Below are positions 8,431-16,965 of a stretch of DNA of 64,000 bases, piece by piece. A program made the position numbers and the translations under genes. The notes below the pieces were generated by a model. It made no database searches. It worked only from the letters and a program-made list of their open reading frames with translations, and was not told where the DNA came from. Position 1 is the first letter of the stretch. Every line of letters starts with the position of its first letter. The DNA comes from Foliimonas ilicis. Lineage in GTDB: Bacteria; Pseudomonadota; Alphaproteobacteria; Rhizobiales; Rhizobiaceae. The stretch is from positions 176,062-240,061 of the forward strand of contig NZ_JBDUUH010000010.1 of the NCBI RefSeq assembly GCF_039939195.1, given 5' to 3'.

Positions 8431-9459
8431 ATGGGTTCTGTTAGACGGGTTGCTGCACTCATTGCTGCAGGTGTTTCTCTGGGTGCGGTTTCGGCTCAAG
8501 CGGCGGGAAACCTGAATCTGATTTGTTCAGCAGATGTCGTTATCTGTGAGCAAATGAAGGCATCTTTCGAGAGCGCGAATGATATCTCGGTCAACATGGT
8601 GCGTCTGTCCTCTGGCGAGACCTACGCAAAAATCAGAGCTGAAGCTCGCAATCCTAAAACAGATCTATGGTGGGCAGGAACGGGCGATCCGCATTTGCAG
8701 GCAGCGTCAGAAGGGCTGACCGTTGAGTACAAATCGCCGCTGCTCGATCAACTTCAGGATTGGGCCCTGAAGCAAGCCGAGAGCGCCAATTATCGTACTG
8801 TGGGCGTTTACGCGGGAGCGCTCGGCTGGGGGTACAATACCGATGTTCTCCAGAAGAAGAACATCAAGGAACCCAAGTGCTGGGCTGACTTGCTCGATCC
8901 GATGTTGAAGGGCGAAATTCAAATCGCGAACCCCAACTCCTCGGGCACTGCCTATACCGCGCTTGCCTCTCTTACCCAGATCATGGGTGAGGATGAGGCG
9001 TTTGATTACCTCAAGAAGTTGAACGCCAATATTTCGCAATACACCAAATCCGGTTCGGCGCCTGTAAAAGCCGCCGCGCGCGGTGAGGCAGGCGTAGGCA
9101 TCGTCTTCATGCATGACGCTGTTTCCATGGTGGTCGAAGGCTTTCCGATCAAATCCGTCGCTCCTTGTGAAGGCACTGGTTATGAAATCGGCTCTATGTC
9201 GATCGTGAAAGGCGCGCGGAATCTGGACAATGCCAAGAACTTCTATGACTGGGCGCTAAGTGCCGAAGTCCAGTCGCACATGAAGGACGCAAAGTCATTC
9301 CAGCTACCTTCGAACAAGAACGCCGAAGTTCCAAAAGAGGCGCCGAAATTCGAAGACATCAAACTGATAGATTACGATTTCAAAACCTATGGCAATCCCG
9401 CAAAACGCAAGGAACTGCTGGAGCGATGGGACCGGGAAATTGGCGCTAACGCCAACTGA
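8431..9459 (+). CDS. ABC transporter substrate-binding protein, AfuA/FbpA-like
   Basis: Periplasmic receptor of 342 aa. The frame is open from 8383, but GGGAGGAAG lies just before ATG 8431, which also begins a good signal peptide (RR, hydrophobic core, cleavage near SAQA-AGN). The mature chain has the class-1 fold landmarks DLWWAGTGDPH, GALGWGYNTD, WADLLDPMLKGEIQIANPNSSGTAY and the C-terminal LPSNKNAE. The consecutive Tyr pair that binds Fe(III) in FbpA is not seen, which argues against a simple ferric-iron role. AfuA of Actinobacillus, in the same family, binds hexose phosphates. It heads an operon with two-domain permease, ATPase and phosphatase. Confidence 0.88.
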   Translation: MGSVRRVAALIAAGVSLGAVSAQAAGNLNLICSADVVICEQMKASFESANDISVNMVRLSSGETYAKIRAEARNPKTDLWWAGTGDPHLQAASEGLTVEYKSPLLDQLQDWALKQAESANYRTVGVYAGALGWGYNTDVLQKKNIKEPKCWADLLDPMLKGEIQIANPNSSGTAYTALASLTQIMGEDEAFDYLKKLNANISQYTKSGSAPVKAAARGEAGVGIVFMHDAVSMVVEGFPIKSVAPCEGTGYEIGSMSIVKGARNLDNAKNFYDWALSAEVQSHMKDAKSFQLPSNKNAEVPKEAPKFEDIKLIDYDFKTYGNPAKRKELLERWDREIGANAN

Positions 9460-9481
9460 TCCACGATCTCATTTGGAGCAC

Positions 9482-9504
9482 CGGCAGCGTTAAAACCGCT
9501 GTCG
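9482..9504 (+). terminator. Hairpin between SBP and permease genes
   Basis: CGGCAGCG (9482-9489) pairs with CGCTGTCG (9497-9504) with one G-U pair across a 7-nt AU-rich loop. It sits 22 bp after the SBP stop and probably raises SBP over permease levels. Confidence 0.4.
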
Positions 9505-9553
9505 CGTGCACAACCACTCCAAAGCGCCAAGGCGTGCGAAGCGGGGACTGGGT

Positions 9554-11770
9554 ATGAAATCACGCAATCGCAGGCTCGATATTGTGCTGTTTTTGGGGTT
9601 GGCAGCACTCACCCTGCTGCCCTGGTACAGGATAGAAGCCGGTTTCTACGGATTTTCCTGGCTATCAGACTTTCCCAATGATCCATCGGTCGCACCTGGC
9701 ATCCTTCAGGCCTTTCTTCATGGACACCAATGGCTCGGCTTCATTGCGGTTCTGCTAGGTGCCGCAATTGGCGCGCGTTTCGTTGCAGATCCAATGCGAC
9801 GAGGATCACTGCTTGTCTGGATCGGCGCGATCGGAATCGTGTTTCTGTTCGTACAAGGATTGGCAATCGGTTTTTCCGGCTGGACCTGGATTGTAACTGA
9901 AACGCTTTTCGGAGCATTGGCAGACGGCCAGCCTTCGATGGGCGCCGGCGCCGTATTAATGGCTTTGGTGTTTTCTCTCCTATTCTCATTCGGTCTTGCA
10001 GAACGCGGCGCGATGAAAGGGGATGCTTTCGTTGTAAGTTCGATCGCTCTGCTTATTTTACTGGTCGCTATTTTCGTCTTTTATCCCGTCGCCAGTATGC
10101 TGATCGGCGCATTCCAGGATTTCGACGGCTCTTTCAATCCTGATGGCTTCACACGCAACATCGTCGATCCTTCGATATGGAGCTTAGGTTGCGTCACCGG
10201 CGGTGGGCGTTGCGGTGTGGCGCTCAGAACTCTTTGGCTAGCCGTCATGACGGCGGGAGCCTCGACTATTCTGGGGCTCGCATTCGCGCTGATGGCGACC
10301 AGAACGGGGTTTCGTTACAAAAAAGGCCTGAGGCTGCTTACCATCCTGCCGATCATCACGCCGCCTTTCGTGATTGGCCTTGCATTAACCCTCCTGTTCG
10401 GACGCTCAGGCTTTGCCACTCAAGGGATTTCATACCTTTTTGGTGTTGAGCCGGGTCGCTGGCTTTATGGGCTGACTGGTATTTGGATCGCGCAGGTTCT
10501 TTCTTTTACGCCGATCTCGTTTCTTATCCTGATCGGTGTGGTGGAAGGCATCAGCCCTTCGATGGAAGAAGCATCGCAAACGCTGCGGGCCGACCGCTGG
10601 CGTACGTTCTGGAACGTTTCACTGCCGTTGATGAAGCCTGGGCTTGCGAATGCTTTCCTTATCGGTTTTATCGAAAGCATGGCCGATTTCGGCAATCCGC
10701 TGGTGCTTGGCGGCAGTCACGGCGTTTTATCGACGGAAATCTTCTTCGCTGTTGTCGGGTCACAAAACGACCCATCCAGAGCAGCCGTCCTGGCGATAAT
10801 TCTTCTGTGCTTCACGCTTTCGGCTTTTCTCGCGCAAAGGCTGTGGCTTTCCGGAAAGAACTTCGCGACCGTCACAGGAAAAGGGGATTCCGGCGCCAAC
10901 ATCGCCCTGCCTCGATCCTTGTCGATTGGCGTATACATGCTGGTTATCCCGTGGGCGATTTTCACTCTGGTCGTCTACGCCATGATACTTGTCGGCGGCT
11001 TCGTAAAGACTTGGGGTCTGGACAACTCCTTGACCCTCGATCACTACGCCCGCGCGTTTTCGATCGCTATTCGCGATGGAACGATCGCCTGGACCGGTGT
11101 TGCGTGGAACTCGTTCTGGACGACAATGGAAATTGCATTGATATCCGCGCCGCTCACCGCAGCGGTCGGACTTCTGACGGCATACATTATCGTTCGACAA
11201 AAATTCGCCGGGCGTTCAGTGTTCGAATTCGCTTTGATGATGAGTTTCGCCATTCCGGGCACGGTCATCGGCATCAGCTACATAATGGCATTCAATCTGC
11301 CACCGCTGGAGATGACCGGAACTGCGTTGATCCTGATCGCTTGCTTCGTGTTCCGTAACATGCCGGTGGGCGTCCGTGGCGGAATTGCCGCCATGAGTCA
11401 ACTCGACCAAAGCCTTGACGAAGCTTCGCTGACATTACGCGCAAACAGCTTCCGGACTATCCGGAAGGTCATTCTTCCGCTGTTGCGCCCCGCCATAACG
11501 GCCGCATTGGTCTATTCGTTCGTCCGGGCAATCACCTCCATCAGTGCGGTGATTTTTCTGGTCAGCGCCCAGTACAACATGGCCACGGCGTATATTGTCG
11601 GGCTTGTCGAGAATGGCGAGTACGGCGTGGCCATCGCTTACTCGTCGGCGCTGATCGTTGTGATGATCATCATCATAACGGGGTTCCAATTCATCGTAGG
11701 TGAACGACGTCTGCGCCGAGAGAACCGGATCGCCGTTACAGCGCCCCTGCAGAAGGAGAGGCTTGCTTGA
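9554..11770 (+). CDS. ABC transporter permease, fused two-domain (AfuB/FbpB-like)
   Basis: 738 aa from ATG 9554; a GTG at 9506 is in frame and cannot be excluded. Roughly a dozen or more membrane helices carry two binding-protein-dependent permease domains. Each has an EAA loop that docks the ATPase: EASQTLRADRWRTFWNVSLP about two-fifths of the way along, and EASLTLRANSFRTIRKVILP near the C-terminus. The N-terminal extension of about 170 residues holds extra helices before the first domain. The stop overlaps the TTG start of the ATPase gene. Duplicated permeases of this size are typical of the AfuABC/FbpABC group. Confidence 0.92.
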   Translation: MKSRNRRLDIVLFLGLAALTLLPWYRIEAGFYGFSWLSDFPNDPSVAPGILQAFLHGHQWLGFIAVLLGAAIGARFVADPMRRGSLLVWIGAIGIVFLFVQGLAIGFSGWTWIVTETLFGALADGQPSMGAGAVLMALVFSLLFSFGLAERGAMKGDAFVVSSIALLILLVAIFVFYPVASMLIGAFQDFDGSFNPDGFTRNIVDPSIWSLGCVTGGGRCGVALRTLWLAVMTAGASTILGLAFALMATRTGFRYKKGLRLLTILPIITPPFVIGLALTLLFGRSGFATQGISYLFGVEPGRWLYGLTGIWIAQVLSFTPISFLILIGVVEGISPSMEEASQTLRADRWRTFWNVSLPLMKPGLANAFLIGFIESMADFGNPLVLGGSHGVLSTEIFFAVVGSQNDPSRAAVLAIILLCFTLSAFLAQRLWLSGKNFATVTGKGDSGANIALPRSLSIGVYMLVIPWAIFTLVVYAMILVGGFVKTWGLDNSLTLDHYARAFSIAIRDGTIAWTGVAWNSFWTTMEIALISAPLTAAVGLLTAYIIVRQKFAGRSVFEFALMMSFAIPGTVIGISYIMAFNLPPLEMTGTALILIACFVFRNMPVGVRGGIAAMSQLDQSLDEASLTLRANSFRTIRKVILPLLRPAITAALVYSFVRAITSISAVIFLVSAQYNMATAYIVGLVENGEYGVAIAYSSALIVVMIIIITGFQFIVGERRLRRENRIAVTAPLQKERLA

Positions 11771-12825
11771 TTACGGAAAAAGGTTCTGTTGTCTTCCAGA
11801 ACGTTCGCAAGGACTTCGGCGCATTTATAGCGATCCACGATCTATCCCTGACGATCGAGCCTGGAACCCTGGTTACATTGCTGGGGCCATCTGGTTGCGG
11901 AAAAACGACCACGTTGCGCATGCTGGCTGGGCTGGAGCATCCGACGTCAGGCAAAATCCTGATTGGCGGCGAGGATGCCACGATGCTGCCGGCGAATGAG
12001 CGCGACGTGTCGATGGTGTTTCAGTCATACGCCTTGTTCCCTCACATGACTGTCGGCGAAAACGTCGCCTATGGGCTCGAATCGTCAGGCTTCAAACGCA
12101 AAGAAGCCCGTGAGAAAGCTGAAGGAGCACTTGAACTGGTTGGTCTGGGAGGAATGAGCGTGCGCCTTCCTGCAGAGCTTTCCGGCGGTCAGCAGCAGAG
12201 GGTCGCTGTTGCACGCGCCTTGGTTCTCGAACCGCAGGTTCTGCTTTTAGATGAACCGCTTTCGAATCTTGATGCCCGGCTTCGCCGACGGGTGCGCACG
12301 GAAATTCGAGAACTTCAGCAGCGTCTCGGTTTCACTGCAGTTTATGTAACCCATGATCAAGATGAAGCATTGGCGGTTTCAGACCGGATCATTGTCATGA
12401 AGGATGGTGTGATCGCTCAGCAAGGCAAGCCTAGAGAGCTTTATGAAACGCCAGTGTCGGCGTTCATAGCCGACTTCATGGGCGAGGCTAATGTGGTGGA
12501 TTGCCAGATCGTGGCGATGGAAAACGGCGTCGCCACGATCCGGATAGATGACCTTACCCATAGCCTCCCCGGGCGTGAAGCATCCTTAGGTTCCGCGAAG
12601 CTTGCGGTCAGGCCAAATGCAATCGCGCTCAAAGAGGAGTCAGACGCCGCTTTCGGTGGCCGGATCGCACATGCGGCATATCTTGGAGATCACGTCGAGT
12701 ACGAAGTCGAGACAAGTAGCGGCAGGTTGTTTGTTATCGACCCGGCTGTGGAGCGGCCTTTATCTCCCGGTACCCATGTATCGATCGGTTTCAAGGAACG
12801 GGGCATCGCGGTTATCCGCGAGTGA
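11767..12825 (+). CDS. ABC transporter ATP-binding protein (AfuC/FbpC-like)
   Basis: 352 aa. Walker A GPSGCGKTT (about residues 39-47), Q-loop VFQSYALFPHMT, signature LSGGQQQRVAVARAL, Walker B VLLLDEPLSNLD and switch His YVTHDQDEAL are all intact. The C-terminal third is a TOBE-type regulatory domain. The start is TTG at 11767, overlapping the permease stop by 3 bases and preceded by AGAAGGAGAGG. It powers the transporter encoded by the two upstream genes. Confidence 0.94.
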   Translation: MITEKGSVVFQNVRKDFGAFIAIHDLSLTIEPGTLVTLLGPSGCGKTTTLRMLAGLEHPTSGKILIGGEDATMLPANERDVSMVFQSYALFPHMTVGENVAYGLESSGFKRKEAREKAEGALELVGLGGMSVRLPAELSGGQQQRVAVARALVLEPQVLLLDEPLSNLDARLRRRVRTEIRELQQRLGFTAVYVTHDQDEALAVSDRIIVMKDGVIAQQGKPRELYETPVSAFIADFMGEANVVDCQIVAMENGVATIRIDDLTHSLPGREASLGSAKLAVRPNAIALKEESDAAFGGRIAHAAYLGDHVEYEVETSSGRLFVIDPAVERPLSPGTHVSIGFKERGIAVIRE

Positions 12826-12856
12826 TCTTTTCTAATCCTAAATGAGGAAGTACCTA

Positions 12857-13678
12857 ATGACATCAAATGTCATACCCGATTTATCTGCGCGCCTGGCATT
12901 TGCGGAAGAACTCGCGAAAGAAGCTGGAAAAATTGCCCTCGATTACTTCAATCGACGCGAAATGCTCATTGTTGAAACGAAAGGCGATCTTCAAGATGTC
13001 GTATCCGTAGCCGACAGGGAGGTGGAACTTCTGATCCGCAGGCGGTTTGCAGAGACATTTCCAGACGATGGCGTGCTTGGGGAAGAGTTTGGGCTAAATA
13101 CCGGCAGCTCCGGCTTTACATGGGTGATCGACCCGATCGATGGTACCAGCCCCTTCGTGAATGGTATGCCGAGCTGGTGTGTATCTATTGCGCTTCTACA
13201 CGACAGCCAGCCGGTTATTGGCGTGATTTCTGCACCCTGCAATGGCGAACTTTACGCGGCAGGTCTTGGGCTTGGCGCTCGACTGAACGGCAAGAAATTG
13301 GTGCTTGATGGTTCTCGTACAATTCGCAATGCCGTGACCGGCATTGGTGCGAACCATCATGTGAAGCCTGCCGATATGGCAAAAACGGTTGAGAGGCTTC
13401 TCGAAGAGGGTGGCAACTTTATTCGCAACGGGTCCGGAGCACTTATGCTTGCATATGTTTCCGCGGGACGGTTGGTCGGATATTATGAGCCTTATATGCA
13501 CGCTTGGGATTGTCTCGCAGGCTATTGTCTAGTCAGTGAGGCCGGGGGATGGTTCCTTCCATTCCCGGTAGATGGAGACAGGCTTACCAAAGGTGCACCC
13601 GTGCTCGCAGCCGCTCCCGGCGCCGTTGAAGATCTCATGCGGATTGCAGGACTATCTATTCGTCAACGGATGATTTGA
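12857..13678 (+). CDS. Inositol-monophosphatase-family phosphatase
   Basis: 273 aa from ATG 12857; GAGGAAG lies 6 bp before it, which favours it over the in-frame ATG at 12842. The FIG/IMPase metal site is complete: GEEFG near residue 78, WVIDPIDGT near 93 and the C-terminal HAWDCLAGYCLVSEAGG. It hydrolyses a phosphate monoester with Mg2+. Family members act on inositol phosphate, histidinol phosphate or sugar phosphates. Because it closes an operon with an AfuABC-like transporter, it likely dephosphorylates the imported compound. This is inference. Confidence 0.9.
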   Translation: MTSNVIPDLSARLAFAEELAKEAGKIALDYFNRREMLIVETKGDLQDVVSVADREVELLIRRRFAETFPDDGVLGEEFGLNTGSSGFTWVIDPIDGTSPFVNGMPSWCVSIALLHDSQPVIGVISAPCNGELYAAGLGLGARLNGKKLVLDGSRTIRNAVTGIGANHHVKPADMAKTVERLLEEGGNFIRNGSGALMLAYVSAGRLVGYYEPYMHAWDCLAGYCLVSEAGGWFLPFPVDGDRLTKGAPVLAAAPGAVEDLMRIAGLSIRQRMI

Positions 13679-13710
13679 TCTTTCATGGCCGCATGCTTGT
13701 GAGCACACCG

Positions 13711-14637
13711 TCATGTGCCACTTCCGGAATTCACATTGAGCTGTGTATGCGCCAGCAGCCGCACGACCCAGTCGACGAACACCCTTACCTTGTTGCTCAG
13801 GTGCTGGTTCGGTGGATAGACGATGTAAAGCGGTATCGGCTCGGAGTTCCACTCTGGCAGCACCTGAATTAGCTGACCATTTGCGAGCGCGTCGATCGCC
13901 ATGAAATGCGCGAGCGGCGCGATGCCAAGTCCGGAAATCGCTGCCGCGAGATAGCTTCGTGCGTCGTTTACCGAAACGATGTAGCGGCCGTTAACTTCCA
14001 CTTTTTCGCCCTGCCTTTCAAATTCGAACGGCATGGTCCGGTTGGTCTGCGCAAGAAAGTAGTTCACGCAGTGATGCGTGTCTTCGAGTTCCAAGGGATG
14101 CTGCGGCGCGCCGAACGCTTCAATGTAGCCTGGTGCGGCGCAAGTGATGACGTCAATCTCGGCGACGCGACGTGCAGTAAGAGACTGGTCCACCGGCACA
14201 CCGCCTCGCAGAGCACAATCCACATTCTCCGCCAGATAGTCGACCGTTCGGTCACCAACCCCAAGATCGATGTGAATGTCGGGATATTTCTCGTGGAAAT
14301 CGTTCAAAGCCGGAATGACGAGCAGATCTGCGAAGGCACCGGCCATCTCGACACGAAGCCGCCCGCTCGGGTTGGTGCGTGAGTGGGAAAGGCTGCCGTC
14401 CAGTTCGTCAATTTCGGTGACGATCCGTATTGCCCGCTCGTAGTAGAGGGCTCCGTCGGTAGTTACTATCACACGGCGCGTGGTGCGGTTCAGAAGCTTG
14501 GTCTGGAGATGCGCTTCCAGATTCTGGATGAGATTGGTCAACGTGGCTTTGGGTATACTCAGTGCCGCGGATGCCCGCGTAAAATTGCCTGTCTCCACCA
14601 CGCGTATAAAGGCACGCATAGCCGAAAGCTGATCCAT
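13711..14637 (-). CDS. LysR-family regulator divergent from the hydrolase/RND operon
   Basis: 308 aa. N-terminal HTH (MRAFIRVVETGNFTRASAALSIPKATLTNLIQNLEAHLQ, residues 7-45, then LLNRTTRRV) and a CbnR-type effector domain (GRLRVEMAGAFADLLVIPALNDFHEKYPDIHIDL). The layout matches MexT-type control of MexEF pumps, where LysR lies beside the efflux genes. A TTCGAAATTTCGAA palindrome (14668-14681) sits 31 bp upstream of its start. Confidence 0.92.
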   Translation of the reverse strand: MDQLSAMRAFIRVVETGNFTRASAALSIPKATLTNLIQNLEAHLQTKLLNRTTRRVIVTTDGALYYERAIRIVTEIDELDGSLSHSRTNPSGRLRVEMAGAFADLLVIPALNDFHEKYPDIHIDLGVGDRTVDYLAENVDCALRGGVPVDQSLTARRVAEIDVITCAAPGYIEAFGAPQHPLELEDTHHCVNYFLAQTNRTMPFEFERQGEKVEVNGRYIVSVNDARSYLAAAISGLGIAPLAHFMAIDALANGQLIQVLPEWNSEPIPLYIVYPPNQHLSNKVRVFVDWVVRLLAHTQLNVNSGSGT

Positions 14638-14667
14638 AGGATTTTCCCGTGCTGCATTGCAAGATTA

Positions 14668-14681
14668 TTCGAAATTTCGAA
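14668..14681. promoter_or_regulatory. Candidate LysR operator
   Basis: Perfect 14-bp palindrome TTCGAAATTTCGAA between the divergent LysR and hydrolase genes. It contains a T-N11-A core as expected for LysR-type sites. Confidence 0.55.
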
Positions 14682-14791
14682 CAGTGATGTCAGTTTTACC
14701 ATACTTATCCTGATAGAGTGAATAACGATATAGGTATGTAGAACCTGGGGCCAATTCTAAGCGAACTGGCTTTGGGCATGGGATCGAGACG

Positions 14792-15613
14792 ATGACGGTT
14801 GAAATAAAGGATATGACGCTCGATAAGGTGGCCGGTGGCTCCGTGTCGGTGCGCGTCTATCAGGGAGCGGAATACGCCAAGGGCGCACCCGTGCTGCTTT
14901 ATTTTCACGGCGGCGCGTTTCTCGAAACCGCTCCTCAGCATTGCCCCCTCGCCCAATGTCTGGCTGAGACTGGCGCTATCGTTGTCATGCCGGACTACAA
15001 CGCTCCGCTCGGCGGCGTTTTCCCGAAGCCGTTGGAAGTCGGCTTCTCGATCTTTTCCTATCTTGCAAAGAAGCGGACCGGACTCGGTGACCGCAAATCG
15101 CAGCTTATCATCGGCGGCGAGGAGGCAGGCGGAAACGTCGCGGCTGGCGTCGCGCTCAAAGCGCGTGACCACTTTGCAAACGAGTTGGACGGACAAGTCC
15201 TGCTCTCACCGCTGCTCGACCCATTTATGGGCACTGCCTCTTTTCAGAAAGCCGAAGCGATCGGCATGCGCGAACGCTGGGCCGATGGCTGGAGCCACTA
15301 TCTGAGTGGTGGAGTTTGCCACCCCTATGCGGCGCCCTCCCTATGCTCGCGACTTACAGGCATGGCGCCTGCACTTCTCATCTCGGCAGAAGACGATCCG
15401 CTTCTTGATGAGACACTGGTTTATGCTGACCGCTTGAAAGAAGCGGCCGTGAACGTGCAACAGCATATCCTCCCTGCCGGGGTCGGCTGGCCATCAATTC
15501 ACAGCGGAAAATCAAGTCTTGCGGGGTGTTGGCAAGACAGTGTGAGACACGAGTTTTCAAGCTTCACCAGAGGCATAAGCATTCACTCATTTGAATTGAA
15601 GACAAAGCAATAG
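14792..15613 (+). CDS. Alpha/beta hydrolase-fold protein, HSL-like, nucleophile replaced
   Basis: 273 aa. The hormone-sensitive-lipase-like HGG oxyanion motif is present (YFHGGAFLE, residues 37-45) and so is the acid region SAEDDPLLDETL. The nucleophile elbow normally read as GDSAGG is GEEAGG here (residues 109-114), so Ser is Glu111. The expected catalytic His near the C-terminus (usual HGF context) is not apparent. The protein is therefore probably not a serine esterase and may be a binding or regulatory pseudoenzyme. It lies 33 bp upstream of the RND adaptor gene and divergent from LysR, so it is likely co-transcribed with the pump. Confidence 0.82.
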   Translation: MTVEIKDMTLDKVAGGSVSVRVYQGAEYAKGAPVLLYFHGGAFLETAPQHCPLAQCLAETGAIVVMPDYNAPLGGVFPKPLEVGFSIFSYLAKKRTGLGDRKSQLIIGGEEAGGNVAAGVALKARDHFANELDGQVLLSPLLDPFMGTASFQKAEAIGMRERWADGWSHYLSGGVCHPYAAPSLCSRLTGMAPALLISAEDDPLLDETLVYADRLKEAAVNVQQHILPAGVGWPSIHSGKSSLAGCWQDSVRHEFSSFTRGISIHSFELKTKQ

Positions 15614-15646
15614 AACGCGGCCCGAAGGGCCACGAGGAGAAGATCA

Positions 15647-16837
15647 ATGATATTGAAGAACAAACGCTGGGCCCTTGTGGGCGCCGGGCTGGGACTGGCT
15701 GTGTTCGTTTCCGCCACCGCCGTGTTTTTTGAGTTGCCAGGCAGAGTAGCTGTAGCCGAAGCCAATGCGTCGGCCGAGATCGCAGCCGTGCCCGTGACCG
15801 TCACCGTGGTCAAGCAACAAGATGTCGTGACGTGGCAGGAGTTTTCCGGCCGGCTGGAAGCTATCGACCGCGTGCAGATCCGCTCGCGCGTCGCCGGTGC
15901 CATAGAGTCCGTGAACTTCCGGGAGGGAGCGCTTGTTAAGGCGGGAGACCTGCTGTTCACGATCGATCAGGAACCGTATAAAGTCGCGGTGACACAAGCG
16001 CAGGGGCAGGTTTCGGCAGCCGAAGCAAGAGTGAAGCTCGCTACGACCGAGCTTGAGCGCGGCGAACGTCTCGCCAAGAGCAACAGCATATCGCAAAGCG
16101 ACGTCGATACGCGCCAGAACGCGCTGGCGGAAGCCCGCGCCGCACTGAAGACGGCTGAGGCCACCCTCCGCGCCGCCACGCTGGAGCTTGGCTACACCGA
16201 AGTCCGCGCGCCTGTTTCCGGTCGCGTCGGCAGGGTGGAAATCACGACGGGCAACCTCGTCGCCGCTGGCTCGACCTCGCCAGCACTGGCGACGCTCGTC
16301 TCGGTCGATCCGATCTATGCCGGCTTCAATGTAAGCGAGGAAACGGTCGCCAAGGCACTTGCCGGGTTGCCCGTTTCCGACGGCGCACTCCAGCCGATCG
16401 AGCAAATCCCGGTCGAAGTCGGCACGCTCGCTGACGAAGGCACGCCGATCCGCGGCAAGCTCCAGCTCATCGGCAACGAGGTTGATGCGGCAAGTGGCAC
16501 CATCAATGTGCGCGCCGTCTTTGACAATCCAGGCGGCAGGCTGATCCCCGGCCAGTTCGTGCGCATCCGCATGGGCGAGCCGCGTGCCGAAAACAAAATC
16601 CTCGTCAACGAGAAGGCGATCGGCACGGACCAGGACAAGAAGTTCGTCTTCGTCGTCGAAAACGGCAACAAGGTAGCCTACCGGCCGGTCGTGCTCGGCA
16701 GCCTTTCCGGAAATGAACGCATCGTCGAGAGCGGTCTAAATGCCGGAGACCAGATCGTCGTCAATGGTTTGCAGCGCATCCGCGCGGGCGCCGTCGTCGA
16801 TCCCCAGGTGCAGGAAGCTGTCGCGGCCGTAAAGTAA
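15647..16837 (+). CDS. RND efflux periplasmic adaptor (MexE/AcrA-like)
   Basis: 396 aa membrane-fusion protein. It has an N-terminal membrane anchor (residues 8-28), a lipoyl half-motif RVQIRSRVAGAIESVNFREGALVKAGDLLFTID, a coiled-coil hairpin (TQAQGQVSAAEARVKL to ATLRAATLELGYTEVRAP), the second lipoyl half VSGRVGRVEITTGNLV, then beta-barrel and membrane-proximal domains. GAGGAGAAG precedes the ATG. It bridges the RND pump to an outer-membrane channel that is not encoded nearby. Organisation is closest to MexEF-type systems under LysR control. Confidence 0.94.
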   Translation: MILKNKRWALVGAGLGLAVFVSATAVFFELPGRVAVAEANASAEIAAVPVTVTVVKQQDVVTWQEFSGRLEAIDRVQIRSRVAGAIESVNFREGALVKAGDLLFTIDQEPYKVAVTQAQGQVSAAEARVKLATTELERGERLAKSNSISQSDVDTRQNALAEARAALKTAEATLRAATLELGYTEVRAPVSGRVGRVEITTGNLVAAGSTSPALATLVSVDPIYAGFNVSEETVAKALAGLPVSDGALQPIEQIPVEVGTLADEGTPIRGKLQLIGNEVDAASGTINVRAVFDNPGGRLIPGQFVRIRMGEPRAENKILVNEKAIGTDQDKKFVFVVENGNKVAYRPVVLGSLSGNERIVESGLNAGDQIVVNGLQRIRAGAVVDPQVQEAVAAVK

Positions 16838-16847
16838 GCAGCAAGAC

Positions 16848-16874
16848 GCGGGGCGCCTCGGCGCCCTGCCCCGC
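16848..16874 (+). terminator. GC-rich hairpin between adaptor and pump genes
   Basis: GCGGGGC (16848-16854) pairs with GCCCCGC (16868-16874), and an inner GCC/GGC pair tightens the stem. It lies 10 bp after the adaptor stop without a strong U-run, so attenuation or mRNA stability are possible. Confidence 0.45.
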
Positions 16875-16965
16875 ATTTGCAGAATAATTTGAGGTCCACC
16901 GGCCGAGGGCAAGCCCGCCGGAAGGAATCGCTCGTCCCGTTTTCATCCCGGAGAGGGTGCAGAAA

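Noticed and set aside
10483..11358. 291-codon frame overlapping the double permease
   Set aside because: Shadow frame inside a well-supported membrane protein.
8431..12825. Classical ferric-iron ABC transporter (FbpABC)
   Set aside because: The Fe(III)-binding Tyr pair is not seen in the SBP, regulation is LacI-type with no Irr or RirA-like box, and a phosphatase is in the operon.
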